DNA of 64,000 nucleotides from Leptotrichia wadei (GTDB lineage Bacteria; Fusobacteriota; Fusobacteriia; Fusobacteriales; Leptotrichiaceae): NCBI RefSeq assembly GCF_007990545.2, contig NZ_AP019829.2, positions 2,170,001 to 2,234,000 of the forward strand, read 5' to 3'. Shown piece by piece: positions 18,965 to 28,141 of this stretch (position 1 is its first letter; each line of letters starts with the position of its first letter). The notes under the pieces were generated by a model. It saw only the letters and a program-made list of their open reading frames with translations, ran no database searches and was not told where the DNA came from. The position numbers and the translations under genes were made by a program.

Positions 18965-20338
18965 CTAATTTAGTTCAAAAAACACTCTATATGCCCTATA
19001 TGTTTCATACAAGTCCGCTTTTGATGAAATTTCAAATAAAGAGTGCATTGATAAAAGCGCTGGTCCTGCATCTATCGTTCTAATTCCGTAGTAAGCCAAA
19101 AACTTCGCAACAGTTCCTCCTCCACCTTCATCAACTTTTCCAAATCCACCCGATTGATATTTAATTTCATTTTTATCAAATATCTGTCTTATTTCTTGAA
19201 TAAACTCAGCATCAGCATCATTTGCCATAGATTTTCCACGGCTTCCAGTATATTTAGCAAATGCCAGTCCATAAGATAACCGTGCCACATTTTCAACATC
19301 ATGGGCAGATTTAAACACTGGATTCATCGCAGCAGTAACATCTGACGACAAGGCTTTAGAATTCCACAAAGTTTCCCTTAATATCTGATCATTATAGTTT
19401 TTTTCTGTAAGTAAAAGCATTTTTCCTACAATATATTCAGGCAATGTTGATTTCAAACTTGTCGAACCTTCACTTCCAATTTCTTCCTTATCTGTCAAAT
19501 AAATCATAACAGTTTTTTTAGTTTCCTTTATTTCAAGCAAAGCCCTAAGTGAAGTAAATGCACAAATTCTGTCATCTTGTCCATACCCTCCAATCATGCT
19601 CTGATCAAGCCCCACATCTCGCAATTTTCCAGCAGGCACAACTTCTAGCTCTGCAGTAAAAAAGTCATCTTCTTCTATTCCATAATCTTTTTTCAATTTA
19701 TCAAGCACAAACTGTTTTATTTTTTTATTTACATTTTTATCATTTACAGGCATATTCCCAAATAACAATTTTAATTCTTCACCTTTTATTACATCCCTTG
19801 CCTTTCTTTCATCCTGCACATTATACGACAAATGCGGCAATATGTCAGGCACACTAAATACAGGCTCATCATCATGCTCTCCAATTGAAAGTGAAACTTT
19901 TTCTCCACTTTTTAGAAAAACAACGCCGTGCAATGCCAATGGAGTCGCAGCCCATTGATACTTTTTAATTCCACCATAATAATGTGTATTCAATAGTGCA
20001 AATTCTTCATCTTCCATTACTGGATTGGGCTTTAAATCCAGTCTTGGAGAATCCACGTGGGAAACAATCATATTAATCCCGTTTTTTATATCATTTCCGA
20101 TAATTACCGCAATAATATTTTTATTTCTATTCTTAAAATAGATTTTATCCCCCTTTTTCAATTCACTTTTTTTATTAATATCAATAAATCCATTTTTTAT
20201 AAGCTCTTTTTCTGTCAGATCCACAAATTCTCGCTCAGTTTTTGCCAAATCTAAATATTTTTTGTAGTCTTCAGCAAATTCAAATATTACTTTTTTTTGT
20301 TCATCTGTATAACTTTTCCACAAATTTTCCTTTGTCAT
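18965..20338 (-). CDS. M18-family aminopeptidase
   Basis: 457-residue M18 metallo-aminopeptidase, a cytosolic dodecameric zinc exopeptidase in characterised relatives. Metal and active-site motifs are visible: SHVDSPRLDLKP near residue 93, TDKEEIGSEGSTS near 285 and a C-terminal GPALLSMHSLFE containing the last metal-binding His. It probably trims acidic or general N-terminal residues from peptides. The start follows AAAGGAAG. It shares a transcript with the downstream GH13 gene (24 nt gap), although no functional link is obvious. Confidence 0.88.
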   Translation of the reverse strand: MTKENLWKSYTDEQKKVIFEFAEDYKKYLDLAKTEREFVDLTEKELIKNGFIDINKKSELKKGDKIYFKNRNKNIIAVIIGNDIKNGINMIVSHVDSPRLDLKPNPVMEDEEFALLNTHYYGGIKKYQWAATPLALHGVVFLKSGEKVSLSIGEHDDEPVFSVPDILPHLSYNVQDERKARDVIKGEELKLLFGNMPVNDKNVNKKIKQFVLDKLKKDYGIEEDDFFTAELEVVPAGKLRDVGLDQSMIGGYGQDDRICAFTSLRALLEIKETKKTVMIYLTDKEEIGSEGSTSLKSTLPEYIVGKMLLLTEKNYNDQILRETLWNSKALSSDVTAAMNPVFKSAHDVENVARLSYGLAFAKYTGSRGKSMANDADAEFIQEIRQIFDKNEIKYQSGGFGKVDEGGGGTVAKFLAYYGIRTIDAGPALLSMHSLFEISSKADLYETYRAYRVFFELN

Positions 20339-20481
20339 TTTACTTCCTTTCCCAAAGTTTCAATTATAATAAAGACATAATAGATATATTCGACAACCTA
20401 AGCTTTTTTATTTTATTAAAATCTAATTTTGCGTGGTTATCGAACAGAGCTAATAAATCCAACATTTAAATAAAAAATAAC

Positions 20482-20524
20482 AAAAAAAAACGGTGGCTTG
20501 AAAAAATATCCCGAATCAGCCACC
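20482..20524 (-). terminator. intrinsic terminator of pgi
   Basis: A perfect 7 bp stem, GGTGGCT/AGCCACC, with a 19 nt loop is followed on the minus strand by G and T9. It lies 60 nt after the pgi stop and separates pgi from the aminopeptidase gene. Confidence 0.85.
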
Positions 20525-20584
20525 TTCTTTCCAAACTAAATTAATTTTTCGATTTATTTAATTTTATTTATCTAAATATCAAAT

Positions 20585-21940
20585 TTACTTAACTTCTTTT
20601 AATTTCTTTTCCAATTCTTTTCCAGCTTCTTCATATCCTGGTTTTCCTAATAATGCAAACATATTTTTCTTATATGCTTCTACTCCTGGCTGATCAAATG
20701 GATTTACACCTAAAAGGTATCCACTTACTCCACATGCTTTTTCAAAGAAATAGAATGTATACCCCAAATGATAAGGAGTTACTTCAGGAATATTTATCCC
20801 CAGGTTAGGTACATTTCCATCAACGTGTGCTAAAATTACTCCATCAGTTGCTTTTTTATTTACATAATCTAATGTTTTTCCAGCAATAAAGTTCAATCCA
20901 TCAAGATTTTCCTTGTCGCTTTCAATAACAAATTCCACTTCAGGTTTTCCAATAGAAACTACTGTTTCAAAAAATAATCTTTGCCCTTGTTGAATATACT
21001 GACCTAATGAGTGTAAATCAGCTGAAAAATCTGCTGAAGTTGGATACAGTCCTTTCCCTTCTTTTCCTTCAGATTCTCCAAATAATTGTTTCCACCATTC
21101 TGCCAAATAGTGAACTCTTGGCTCATAATTTACCATTAATTCCAAGTCTTTTCCTTTTCTATGTAAAATATTTCTAACAGCTGCATATTGTAAAGCTTGA
21201 TTTTCATCCATATTTTTGTTTGTAAAGTCATTCATCGCATCTTTTGCTCCAGCCATTAAGTCGTCAATATCAATTCCAGCCGCAGCAATTGGTAAAAGTC
21301 CTACTGCAGTTAATACAGAAAATCTTCCTCCAACATTGTCAGGTACAACAAAAGTTTCATATCCTTCAGCTGTAGCAAGTGTTTTTAATGCTCCCTTTGC
21401 TTTATCTGTTGTAGCATAAATTCTTTTTGCAGCTTCTTCTTTTCCATATTTTTCTTCCAGTATTTTTTTGAATACTCTGAATGCAATTGCAGGCTCAGTT
21501 GTAGTTCCAGATTTTGAAATTACATTTACTGAAAAATCCCTGTCTCCAACAACTTCTATTAGATGTTGCAAGTAAACACCGCTCATATTTGTTCCTGCAA
21601 AGTAAATTTCAGGAGTCTTTCTTTTATCTTTTGGCAAGTTATTGTAAAAGCTGTGCGATAAAAATTCAATTGCAGCCTTTGCTCCTAAATATGACCCTCC
21701 AATTCCAATTACAACTAAAACTTCTGAATCATTTTTAATTTTTTCAGCCGCTTTTTTAATTCTAGCAAATTCATCTTTATCATAAGTTTCAGGCAAGTCA
21801 ACCCATCCTAAAAAGTCGTTTCCTGCTCCAGTTTTTGAAGTTAATACTTCATTTGCCAATTCCACATAAGGCTTAATTTGTTTTAATTCATTTTCGTTAA
21901 AAAAATTTTTTGCAAATTGATAGCTAAAATTTAATTTCAT
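20585..21940 (-). CDS. pgi: glucose-6-phosphate isomerase
   Basis: 451-residue phosphoglucose isomerase, interconverting glucose-6-phosphate and fructose-6-phosphate in glycolysis. The sugar-phosphate binding motif [11 protein letters not shown] lies near residue 80 and [12 protein letters not shown] near 140, with a [11 protein letters not shown] segment near 205. Length is usual for the short bacterial form. The start follows AAGGAGAT. A 133 bp insertion element with inverted ends lies only 33 nt upstream, so the native promoter is probably separated from the gene or replaced. A terminator closes the transcript. Confidence 0.96.
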   Translation of the reverse strand: MKLNFSYQFAKNFFNENELKQIKPYVELANEVLTSKTGAGNDFLGWVDLPETYDKDEFARIKKAAEKIKNDSEVLVVIGIGGSYLGAKAAIEFLSHSFYNNLPKDKRKTPEIYFAGTNMSGVYLQHLIEVVGDRDFSVNVISKSGTTTEPAIAFRVFKKILEEKYGKEEAAKRIYATTDKAKGALKTLATAEGYETFVVPDNVGGRFSVLTAVGLLPIAAAGIDIDDLMAGAKDAMNDFTNKNMDENQALQYAAVRNILHRKGKDLELMVNYEPRVHYLAEWWKQLFGESEGKEGKGLYPTSADFSADLHSLGQYIQQGQRLFFETVVSIGKPEVEFVIESDKENLDGLNFIAGKTLDYVNKKATDGVILAHVDGNVPNLGINIPEVTPYHLGYTFYFFEKACGVSGYLLGVNPFDQPGVEAYKKNMFALLGKPGYEEAGKELEKKLKEVK

Positions 21941-21973
21941 TCTTTTTTATCTCCTTAATATACAATTTTATTT

Positions 21974-22106
21974 TAGTCCTTTGTAAAAGTTTATAAAATT
22001 CCATTAATAAAGGTTTTCTCAGTTTTAATCTTCTATTTCAATTTTTTAGCAAGAGATTTTAAACTCATTACTTAAATTTTATACCCATTACTTTTACAAT
22101 TTCCTA
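21974..22106 (-). mobile_element. MITE-like element, copy A, in the pgi 5' region
   Basis: 133 bp flanked by a 14 nt direct repeat (ATACAATTTTATTT at 21960-21973 and 22107-22120). The ends form 17 nt imperfect inverted repeats, TAGTCCTTTGTAAAAGT and TAGGAAATTGTAAAAGT. A second element with nearly the same ends lies upstream of the GH16 gene. It encodes nothing. Confidence 0.75.
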
Positions 22107-22120
22107 ATACAATTTTATTT

Positions 22121-22466
22121 CCTAAATTTTTTGAAAATCAAAAAACTTTTATTTATACATAGTAATACAACCTTAAAATCAAACAAAAATAAATCTTCGT
22201 AATTTCAATTTAATATCTTGATTTTGAAGCAGTTTCATAATAAACTTGCCTGATAACCACATAATTTTCAAATTACAAGCCACAAGTAAGCTAGCAAAAT
22301 AAAAAATATACAAAAAAACTCTCCTCCGTTTTAAAGTAATTTTTTATCAAACTTTTTTTCAATTAAAGTATAACAAAAAACAAACTTTTTTTCAAATTTT
22401 TCCACTTATATTTTACAATTTTAAAAATTTTTTCCTAAAATTTTAAGTTTTATTATACAAATATCC
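22121..22466. other. intergenic stretch, nothing recognised
   Basis: AT-rich sequence between copy A and the nagA stop. No open frame, terminator or repeat that I can support. Confidence 0.6.
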
Positions 22467-23615
22467 TTAATATCTAGTCAATTTCCCTTTGCTTATTATC
22501 CCCTTCACATTAAAGTTTTCATCAAAATACGTCAAATCTGCAAAATAACCTTCCTTTATAAATCCATATTTTTCATCAATAGCCACCGCTTCAGCAGGAT
22601 AGGAAGTTGCCATTCTAAGTGCTTCCTCAAGCGAAATATAAACTTCTTCCACTAGATTTTGTACTCCTTTTATCATAACAAGCGAAGATCCCCCCAAAGT
22701 TCCCTCTGGAGAAATACATTTTCCATCCCTATATAAAACTCTGTTTCCTTCAAACATAAATTCTGTCATATTATCAGTTCCAGCAGGGCTCACCGCATCT
22801 GTCACAAGATAAAGTCTATCCTTCATTATCTTCTTAGCAATTTCCACAGAAGCAAAATCTATATGAAGCCCGTCAACTATTATCCCGCAATTCGTAGTAT
22901 CATTATTAAATAAAAATCCAACAACTCCAGGCTCTCTCGAATCCAGTCCTCTCATTGCATTATACAAATGCGTTCCGCAATTATAATATTCCTTCTTTTC
23001 CACACACTCTTTGTAAGTTGCATTCGTATGCCCAATAGCCACATTAATCCCAGCATTCCTCAATTTCTTCAAATGTTCAACTTTAGCCTTTTCAGGTGCT
23101 ATCGTTATTATTCTAGTAACTTCTGGTCCTGCCTTAGCTATTTTCTCAATCATCTCATCCGACAAAACTCTTATATATTCAGAACGATGAATCCCCTTTT
23201 TTTCCACACTTATATAAGGTCCTTCAATATGAAGTCCCAAAACTCCAATTTCCTCATTATCTTCCATTCCCTTCACAAGCTCAATGGCCTTTTCTATCTT
23301 CTCATCTGGAGAAGTTATGAGCGTAGGCAAAAACGAAGTACACCCATATCTTTTATTAGTTTCATTCATTATTTCCAACGCTTTCCTAGAAATATCATCA
23401 TTAAACAGCACTCCTCCACACCCATTAATTTGCAAATCAATAAATCCAGGCGACAAAACCATCCCCTCAACATCAATAACTTCCTGATTTTCCAGCTCTT
23501 TTTCATCAATCAAAGAAAAATCCACTATCTTTCTTATAAATTTCCCTTCCAAAACAACCGCATTTTCCCCAATAAACTTCTCCCCATCAAATATCTTTGC
23601 ATTTTTTATAATCAT
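22467..23615 (-). CDS. nagA: N-acetylglucosamine-6-phosphate deacetylase
   Basis: 382-residue amidohydrolase that removes acetate from GlcNAc-6-phosphate, giving glucosamine-6-phosphate for NagB. Metal and substrate motifs are present: GFIDLQINGCGG near residue 55, GLHIEGPYIS near 125, the histidine segments GHTNAT and GTHLYNAMRG, and the catalytic Asp in LVTDAVSPAG near 270. Length matches the family. It lies downstream of nagB on the same strand, with a 340 nt gap holding a strong palindrome. If nagB were dead, GlcN6P made here would have nowhere to go by this route, so the IStron's ability to splice matters for this gene. Confidence 0.95.
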   Translation of the reverse strand: MIIKNAKIFDGEKFIGENAVVLEGKFIRKIVDFSLIDEKELENQEVIDVEGMVLSPGFIDLQINGCGGVLFNDDISRKALEIMNETNKRYGCTSFLPTLITSPDEKIEKAIELVKGMEDNEEIGVLGLHIEGPYISVEKKGIHRSEYIRVLSDEMIEKIAKAGPEVTRIITIAPEKAKVEHLKKLRNAGINVAIGHTNATYKECVEKKEYYNCGTHLYNAMRGLDSREPGVVGFLFNNDTTNCGIIVDGLHIDFASVEIAKKIMKDRLYLVTDAVSPAGTDNMTEFMFEGNRVLYRDGKCISPEGTLGGSSLVMIKGVQNLVEEVYISLEEALRMATSYPAEAVAIDEKYGFIKEGYFADLTYFDENFNVKGIISKGKLTRY

Positions 23616-23858
23616 CTTAACAATAGCTCCTCTCTTTATTTTTATTTTAGAATATTTTAGTTAATAACTGTTTTTTCTTATTCTACTTAGTATGTTTTTT
23701 CAAAACAACTATTATAATTAAATTAAAAATATCGTGATTTTTTTGGAATAAAATTGACTGTTTGAGCTTTTTAATAATCTTTAAACAGATGAAATAACTA
23801 TTATCAAAAAGCGAGTTTCAATTTTGTTTCAAAAAAGTACTTAGACAAGCCAGGGATA

Positions 23859-23886
23859 CAAGGGAAATGGCGATTGATTTCCCTTG
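23859..23886. repeat. perfect 10 bp palindromic stem between nagB and nagA
   Basis: CAAGGGAAAT and ATTTCCCTTG around an 8 nt loop. It is GC-richer than its surroundings and lacks a following T-tract on either strand, so it is not a standard terminator. It could be a protein site, an RNA processing site or an interspersed repeat. The rest of the 340 nt gap shows nothing. Confidence 0.6.
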
Positions 23887-23955
23887 CTTTGAAAAAAAGA
23901 AAAAACATAAAAACTATAGAAAAACATTCATTAACAATAAGAAAATTAATAAAAC

Positions 23956-24523
23956 TTATTTTGCCAATTCTATTAAATATTTTTTATATTTTTCTAAATC
24001 CAAATTCTTAGCTTCAATTTCCTTAAAATACCTATAAGTCTTAACTTTTATATCCGAAGCCGCCATCTCATCAATTACCAGCACTGCCCTTCTATGCAGC
24101 TGCAAAGCCGAAATTGTCCAAAGATGATTAACTCCGCCTTCTACTCCATGATAAACCGCACGAGCCTTTTTATACCCATTTGCAAGGATCATAACCTCCT
24201 TTGAATCCATAAGTGTCCCCACACCAATTGTCAAAGCTGATTTTGGTACTTTTTCAATATCATTGTCAAAAAATCTGGAATTTGCCAAAATTGTGTCATA
24301 AGTTAAATCCTTATCACGTGTATGCGAAGAAAGCGATGAACCTGGCTCATTAAATGCAATATGCCCATCTTCTCCAACTCCGCCTAAAAACAGCTGAATC
24401 CCGCCAGATTTTTTTATTTTTTCCTCATAGTTATGACATTCTTCCTCTAAATCTTCAGCACATCCATTTAGAATATTTATATTTTCTTTTTTTATATTAA
24501 TATGCTTAAAAAAGTTCTCATTC
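23956..24523 (-). CDS. nagB: glucosamine-6-phosphate deaminase, 3' exon
   Basis: Codes for NagB residues from [10 protein letters not shown] to the C-terminus. It includes the catalytic loop [14 protein letters not shown] (equivalent to E. coli Asp141, His143 and Glu148) and SRFFDND. An ATG-initiated frame begins 5' of it inside the inserted element, but that leader ([15 protein letters not shown]) is element sequence. Joining the 5' exon at 26447 to position 24523 gives ...YHYF-M-NENFF, matching the FMxxNFF spacing of E. coli NagB, and a 277-residue protein without loss of frame. NagB converts GlcN6P to fructose-6-phosphate plus ammonia. Function therefore depends on RNA splicing of the element. 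Confidence 0.88.
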
Positions 24524-24602
24524 CTGAACCTCCCACGACTAAAGTCGCAGGGTTCTAAAATCTTTAAAAACATTTAAAAATTTTCTAAGAAGTTTGATAG
24601 CT
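24524..24602 (-). ncRNA. putative TnpB guide RNA (omega/reRNA) scaffold end
   Basis: In IS605-type elements the RNA covering the tnpB 3' end and the right end serves as the TnpB guide scaffold, with the guide taken from flanking host DNA. Here a hairpin with UUUA loop at 24532-24552 lies just before the right boundary. The predicted guide would begin GAATGAGAAC, that is, nagB itself. Inferred by family and position; the 5' limit is not known and probably lies inside tnpB. Confidence 0.5.
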
Positions 24603-25850
24603 TTACACTACCCTTATTCTTTTAGGCGTGTTCAGCTCACCTCTATTGTATAGGATACTTAAATCCACAACTTTACTTTTTTTTAAAATATTTAATGCTC
24701 CATTACAATCTGAATTTATAAATTTACCTGTACTTGTTTGATATAGTCCTCTTTTTATTCTTTTTCCACTGAATTTATATTCTTGCGGATTTTCTTTATC
24801 ATATATTGGAATTTCATCTTCATCAAAGAAACTTGCTTTTGATGTATAACTTTCTTCTTGCAGTTTAAATTCTATTCCATCTAGTTTACATAGATATTGT
24901 AATTTATCTCTTATTTTTCCATATGGTATATTTACAAAATTTTGATTATTTATACTTCCTATATTTGAATTTCTTTGAAAATCTTCATTATATCCTAAAA
25001 CTACTTTTCCTATATCATTATTAAGACAATAATTTACAATTATTCTTGCTGCTTTTGAAAGATAATCTTCTATACGATTATTTCTCTTTCTAGCTATTCT
25101 CTTTTGCCTTAATGTTATATGCTCTATCTTTTGCTTATCTTTTATACTTTGTAATTTTGCATTTATCTTGTTATAGTATTGATTTATTGATTTTAATTTT
25201 CTACCATCTATTATGAATGAAACTCCATTATTAGTTACACAAGTACATAGATTGTCTATACCTAAATCAATTCCTAGTGCATTGTTTTCATTTAATTCCC
25301 TTCGAACTTCTTCTACCTCATAAGTATATTGAATTTCAAAGTACCTAGAATATTGTTTTGGTATTATTCTAATTTCTTTTATCTTCTTGTCTTTTAATAC
25401 TGATGGTAGTTTTATTGCGATTTCCTTATGTGTCTTTCTAAATGAATTTGAATAAGGAACTATCAGAATATCATCTTTTAATCTTACAAAACCTATAACA
25501 AGAGTTGTAAAACCATCTTTAGCAAGATAATTAGGTAATTTTATTTTTTTATTATCGTATTGACCATTCTTAGCAAGTTTTAAAAGTCCAAAAAATGATT
25601 TGAAACTTCCGTCTACTTCTTTTAGAATTTGTTGAGCCATATTAGAATTTAATTTTTTATAGTTCTCACTATTTTTAAGCATTTTATAGTTTTCGTTATA
25701 ACTTAAATACTTTTTATTTTTAAAATAGTATTGTCTAACATTGTATATAGCCTGATTCTTTAAATTTTTAGCTATATGGCACAAATATTTTAAATTTCTA
25801 AACTCTTTTTTACTAAGATGTTTTACCTGTTGTTTTAAAGTTAAATACAT
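24603..25850 (-). CDS. tnpB: TnpB RNA-guided nuclease of the IStron
   Basis: 415 residues from ATG 25850, which follows AAAAGGTGAT; the GTG nine bases upstream overlaps that site and is less likely. The RuvC catalytic residues all appear intact: Asp in GIDLGID (about residue 195), Glu in QEESYTSK (about 333) and Asp in NSDCNGALNI (about 381). The usual four-cysteine zinc finger between the last two motifs is replaced by a cysteine-free segment (EYKFSGKRIKRGLYQ), as in one TnpB lineage. TnpB proteins cut DNA next to a short motif and promote retention of the element at the donor site. The enzyme is encoded 3' of the intron core. Confidence 0.92.
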   Translation of the reverse strand: MYLTLKQQVKHLSKKEFRNLKYLCHIAKNLKNQAIYNVRQYYFKNKKYLSYNENYKMLKNSENYKKLNSNMAQQILKEVDGSFKSFFGLLKLAKNGQYDNKKIKLPNYLAKDGFTTLVIGFVRLKDDILIVPYSNSFRKTHKEIAIKLPSVLKDKKIKEIRIIPKQYSRYFEIQYTYEVEEVRRELNENNALGIDLGIDNLCTCVTNNGVSFIIDGRKLKSINQYYNKINAKLQSIKDKQKIEHITLRQKRIARKRNNRIEDYLSKAARIIVNYCLNNDIGKVVLGYNEDFQRNSNIGSINNQNFVNIPYGKIRDKLQYLCKLDGIEFKLQEESYTSKASFFDEDEIPIYDKENPQEYKFSGKRIKRGLYQTSTGKFINSDCNGALNILKKSKVVDLSILYNRGELNTPKRIRVV

Positions 25851-26039
25851 AGATATCACCTTTTCATCAGAGATATTATACCATGTATTCTACATTTTAT
25901 CTGTCAAAAAAGTAATATTTTTTATTTATTTTTAAATATTTTTAAAGTTTTTAAAACCCCACAACAGCGGGAAGCGTCGTTCACATAAGTACGCTACTAC
26001 TTATGCAGTTCTCTTATGAACTTCTTGTTATCTCTAACA

Positions 26040-26446
26040 AGCACAGACTATATCTTATCCATATCCTATTTCAAGGACTTAGGCGAAACCACTTCCAATA
26101 CCAATCGCTTGTATTGTACTCCCCTCACGAGGGATAGTCGTTGAACTTTCCTTTTCAGGCTTAGCTGCTGATTGTCTATTATCATAATGTTTAGGATTTA
26201 ACCTTACACCATCTAGTATATTTTTTCTGCTTTCGCTACCATCACACTTATACCATATTCTCACTTAGGTATTATGTTGTGGTTATACTAGCTTTAAGAG
26301 TTCCCAGCAATTCAGTTTCTTTGTTGCACGGTTTTGCTCCGTGTCTACATACAAGTTTCCCTATATGCTTACTAAAACTTCGTGCAATTCATACCCTATG
26401 AGTACATGTCTCACGACTAAAGTTGCGAGTGTTCTTGCACTATTTA
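26040..26446 (-). ncRNA. group I self-splicing intron core of the IStron
   Basis: On the minus strand the four conserved core elements occur in order: P, GAATTGCTGGGAACTC at 26298-26313; Q, AATCAGCAGCTAAGCC at 26158-26173; R, GTTCAACGACTATCCC at 26131-26146; S, AAGATATAGTCT at 26045-26056. P and Q can pair through TGCTG/CAGCA (P4/P6 region), and R and S through GACTA/TAGTC (P7, the guanosine site). The 3' splice site would be about 1.5 kb away, at the element's terminal G (24524), with tnpB lying in the P9 side. A 61-codon frame within this region is a chance ORF. Confidence 0.9.
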
Positions 26447-26712
26447 ATAAAATAGTGATAACTTTGCGGATCTTCAGGCTTTAATCCCACATATTCATCC
26501 ATATTAAAAGTCATGACATTTTCAAACGACAATATCCCTTTATTATACAAATTTATCAATTCCCGATAAGTCGCAAGTGGCGTAGATCCCGTAGGAAGTC
26601 CCAGCACAAAGGGCTTTTCCCTTGTAGGCTTAAATTTTAATATTTTTTTAGTGATCTGATAAGCACTCCATCTTGCCACTTCATCAGCATTTTTTAAGAT
26701 AATTACACGCAT
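26447..26712 (-). CDS. nagB: glucosamine-6-phosphate deaminase, 5' exon
   Basis: First 88 codons plus two bases of nagB. It contains [15 protein letters not shown] (phosphate and substrate loop) and FNMDEYVGL, whose Asp corresponds to the E. coli catalytic Asp72. ATG 26712 follows AAGGA at 10 nt; a GTG nine bases further out is badly spaced. Without splicing, translation enters the element and stops within three codons. A strong promoter lies about 58 nt upstream. The intact sequence of both exons, despite the insertion, argues that the gene is still under selection through splicing, or that the insertion is very recent. Confidence 0.88.
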
Positions 26713-26769
26713 TTCATTCACATCCTTAATTTTAAATTTTAAATTTTCATTAAAATATTTCTTACTACT

Positions 26770-26797
26770 ATTATATACCCTTTTTTTATTAAGTCAA
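26770..26797 (-). promoter_or_regulatory. predicted strong promoter of nagB
   Basis: Minus-strand TTGACT at 26792-26797, a 16 nt spacer and a perfect TATAAT at 26770-26775. Confidence 0.75.
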
Positions 26798-26818
26798 GTC
26801 TATTTTATTAAAATTTTG

Positions 26819-26849
26819 TTTGGAAAAAACTAAAAAAAAATTGTATAAT
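26819..26849 (+). promoter_or_regulatory. possible promoter of rfbB
   Basis: A perfect TATAAT at 26844-26849 lies 58 nt before the start codon. The best -35 is a poor TTTGGA 19 nt upstream. It diverges from the nagB promoter. Confidence 0.4.
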
Positions 26850-26907
26850 TTATCTAGTGATGATAAATAAAAAGCTGTAAATTACAGTAATTAATTAGGA
26901 GGAAAAT

Positions 26908-28113
26908 ATGAAAACATATTTAGTGACAGGTGCTGCCGGCTTTATTGGCTCTAATTATTTAAAATATATTTTAAATAAATACAAAGATGATGATATTAGA
27001 GTAATTGTGGTCGATGTGCTTACTTATGCAGGAAATTTAGGCACGATTGCCAATGAAATTAAGAATGAAAGAGTAAAATTTGAAAAGGTTGATATTCGTG
27101 ATCAAAGGGAAATTGCCAGAGTCTTTTCTGAAAATGAAGTTGACTTTGTTGTGAATTTTGCGGCGGAATCGCATGTTGACCGTTCTATTGAAAATCCGCA
27201 AATTTTTTTGGAAACAAATATTCTTGGTACGCAAAATCTTTTGGAAAATGCAAAAAAAGCGTGGACTATTGCAAAAGATGAAAATGGCTACCCAATTTAC
27301 AAGGATGGAGTAAAATATTTACAAGTTTCAACTGATGAAGTTTACGGAAGCTTGTCAAAAGATTATGACATAGCCATCGACTTAGTAATTGATGATGAGG
27401 AAGTGAAAAAAGTTGTAAAAAATAGAACAAATTTAAAAACTTATGGAAAAAATTTCTTTACAGAAAAAACTACCCTTGATCCAAGAAGCCCGTATTCAGC
27501 TTCCAAAGCGAGTGCAGATCACATTGTAATTGCCTACGGTGAAACTTACAAAATGCCAATAAATATTACAAGATGTTCAAATAACTATGGTCCTTACCAT
27601 TTTCCAGAAAAATTAATTCCACTTATGATTAAGAATGTGCTAGAGGGTAAAAAATTGCCCGTTTATGGAAAAGGGGACAATGTAAGGGACTGGCTTTATG
27701 TGGAGGATCATTGTAAAGGAATTGACTTGGTTCTAAGAAATGCTGACATTTATGAAATTTACAATATTGGAGGCTTTAACGAAGAGCAAAATATTAATAT
27801 TGTAAAATTAGTTATTGATGTTTTAAGAGAAGAAATTGAAAATAATGATGAATATAAAAAAGTTTTAAAAACTGACTTGCAAAATATAAATTATGATTTA
27901 ATTACTTATGTTCAAGATCGGCTTGGGCACGATATGAGATATGCCATTGATCCTTCAAAAATTGCAAGAGATTTAGGATGGTATCCAGAAACAGACTTTG
28001 AAACAGGTATCAGAAAGACTGTAAAATGGTACTTGGAACATCAGGACTGGGTAAATGAAGTAGTTTCAGGAGATTATCAAAAGTATTACGAAGAAATGTA
28101 TGGAAATAAATAA
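26908..28113 (+). CDS. rfbB: dTDP-glucose 4,6-dehydratase
   Basis: 401-residue extended SDR enzyme that converts dTDP-glucose to dTDP-4-keto-6-deoxyglucose on the way to dTDP-rhamnose. The NAD-binding GAAGFIGSNY is at the N-terminus. VSTDEVYGS lies near residue 143 and the catalytic YSASKAS near 200. About 50 residues longer than the shortest relatives, mainly through an insert after TDEVYG, a form common in anaerobes. AGGAGG precedes the ATG. rfbC follows 28 nt downstream. rfbA and rfbD, needed for the same pathway, are not in this window. Confidence 0.93.
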   Translation: MKTYLVTGAAGFIGSNYLKYILNKYKDDDIRVIVVDVLTYAGNLGTIANEIKNERVKFEKVDIRDQREIARVFSENEVDFVVNFAAESHVDRSIENPQIFLETNILGTQNLLENAKKAWTIAKDENGYPIYKDGVKYLQVSTDEVYGSLSKDYDIAIDLVIDDEEVKKVVKNRTNLKTYGKNFFTEKTTLDPRSPYSASKASADHIVIAYGETYKMPINITRCSNNYGPYHFPEKLIPLMIKNVLEGKKLPVYGKGDNVRDWLYVEDHCKGIDLVLRNADIYEIYNIGGFNEEQNINIVKLVIDVLREEIENNDEYKKVLKTDLQNINYDLITYVQDRLGHDMRYAIDPSKIARDLGWYPETDFETGIRKTVKWYLEHQDWVNEVVSGDYQKYYEEMYGNK

Positions 28114-28141
28114 TTAAATTCATAAAAAAAGGAGTAGACTA

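Larger units (their letters stand above)
24524..26446 (-). mobile_element. IStron (group I intron plus IS605-type tnpB) inserted in nagB
   Basis: 1923 bp between two halves of nagB, all in the nagB orientation. From its 5' end it has a subterminal hairpin (26410-26429), a group I intron core (about 26040-26313), tnpB, and a matching hairpin (24532-24552) near the 3' end. Both hairpins share the core CGACTAAAG read on the plus strand. The 5' flank ends TTTAT, a plausible transposon-adjacent motif, and the element ends in G, as group I introns do. Boundaries could shift by one base without altering the frame. No TnpA transposase is present, so movement would need one supplied in trans. Confidence 0.88.

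Noticed and set aside
26079-26264. 61-codon minus-strand ORF upstream of tnpB
   Set aside because: It spans the Q and R elements of the group I intron core and has no ribosome site; it is a chance frame in a structured RNA.
23956-26712. nagB called a simple transposon-disrupted pseudogene
   Set aside because: Both halves are undamaged, the insert carries a group I intron core in the same orientation, and the predicted splice restores an exact NagB frame.
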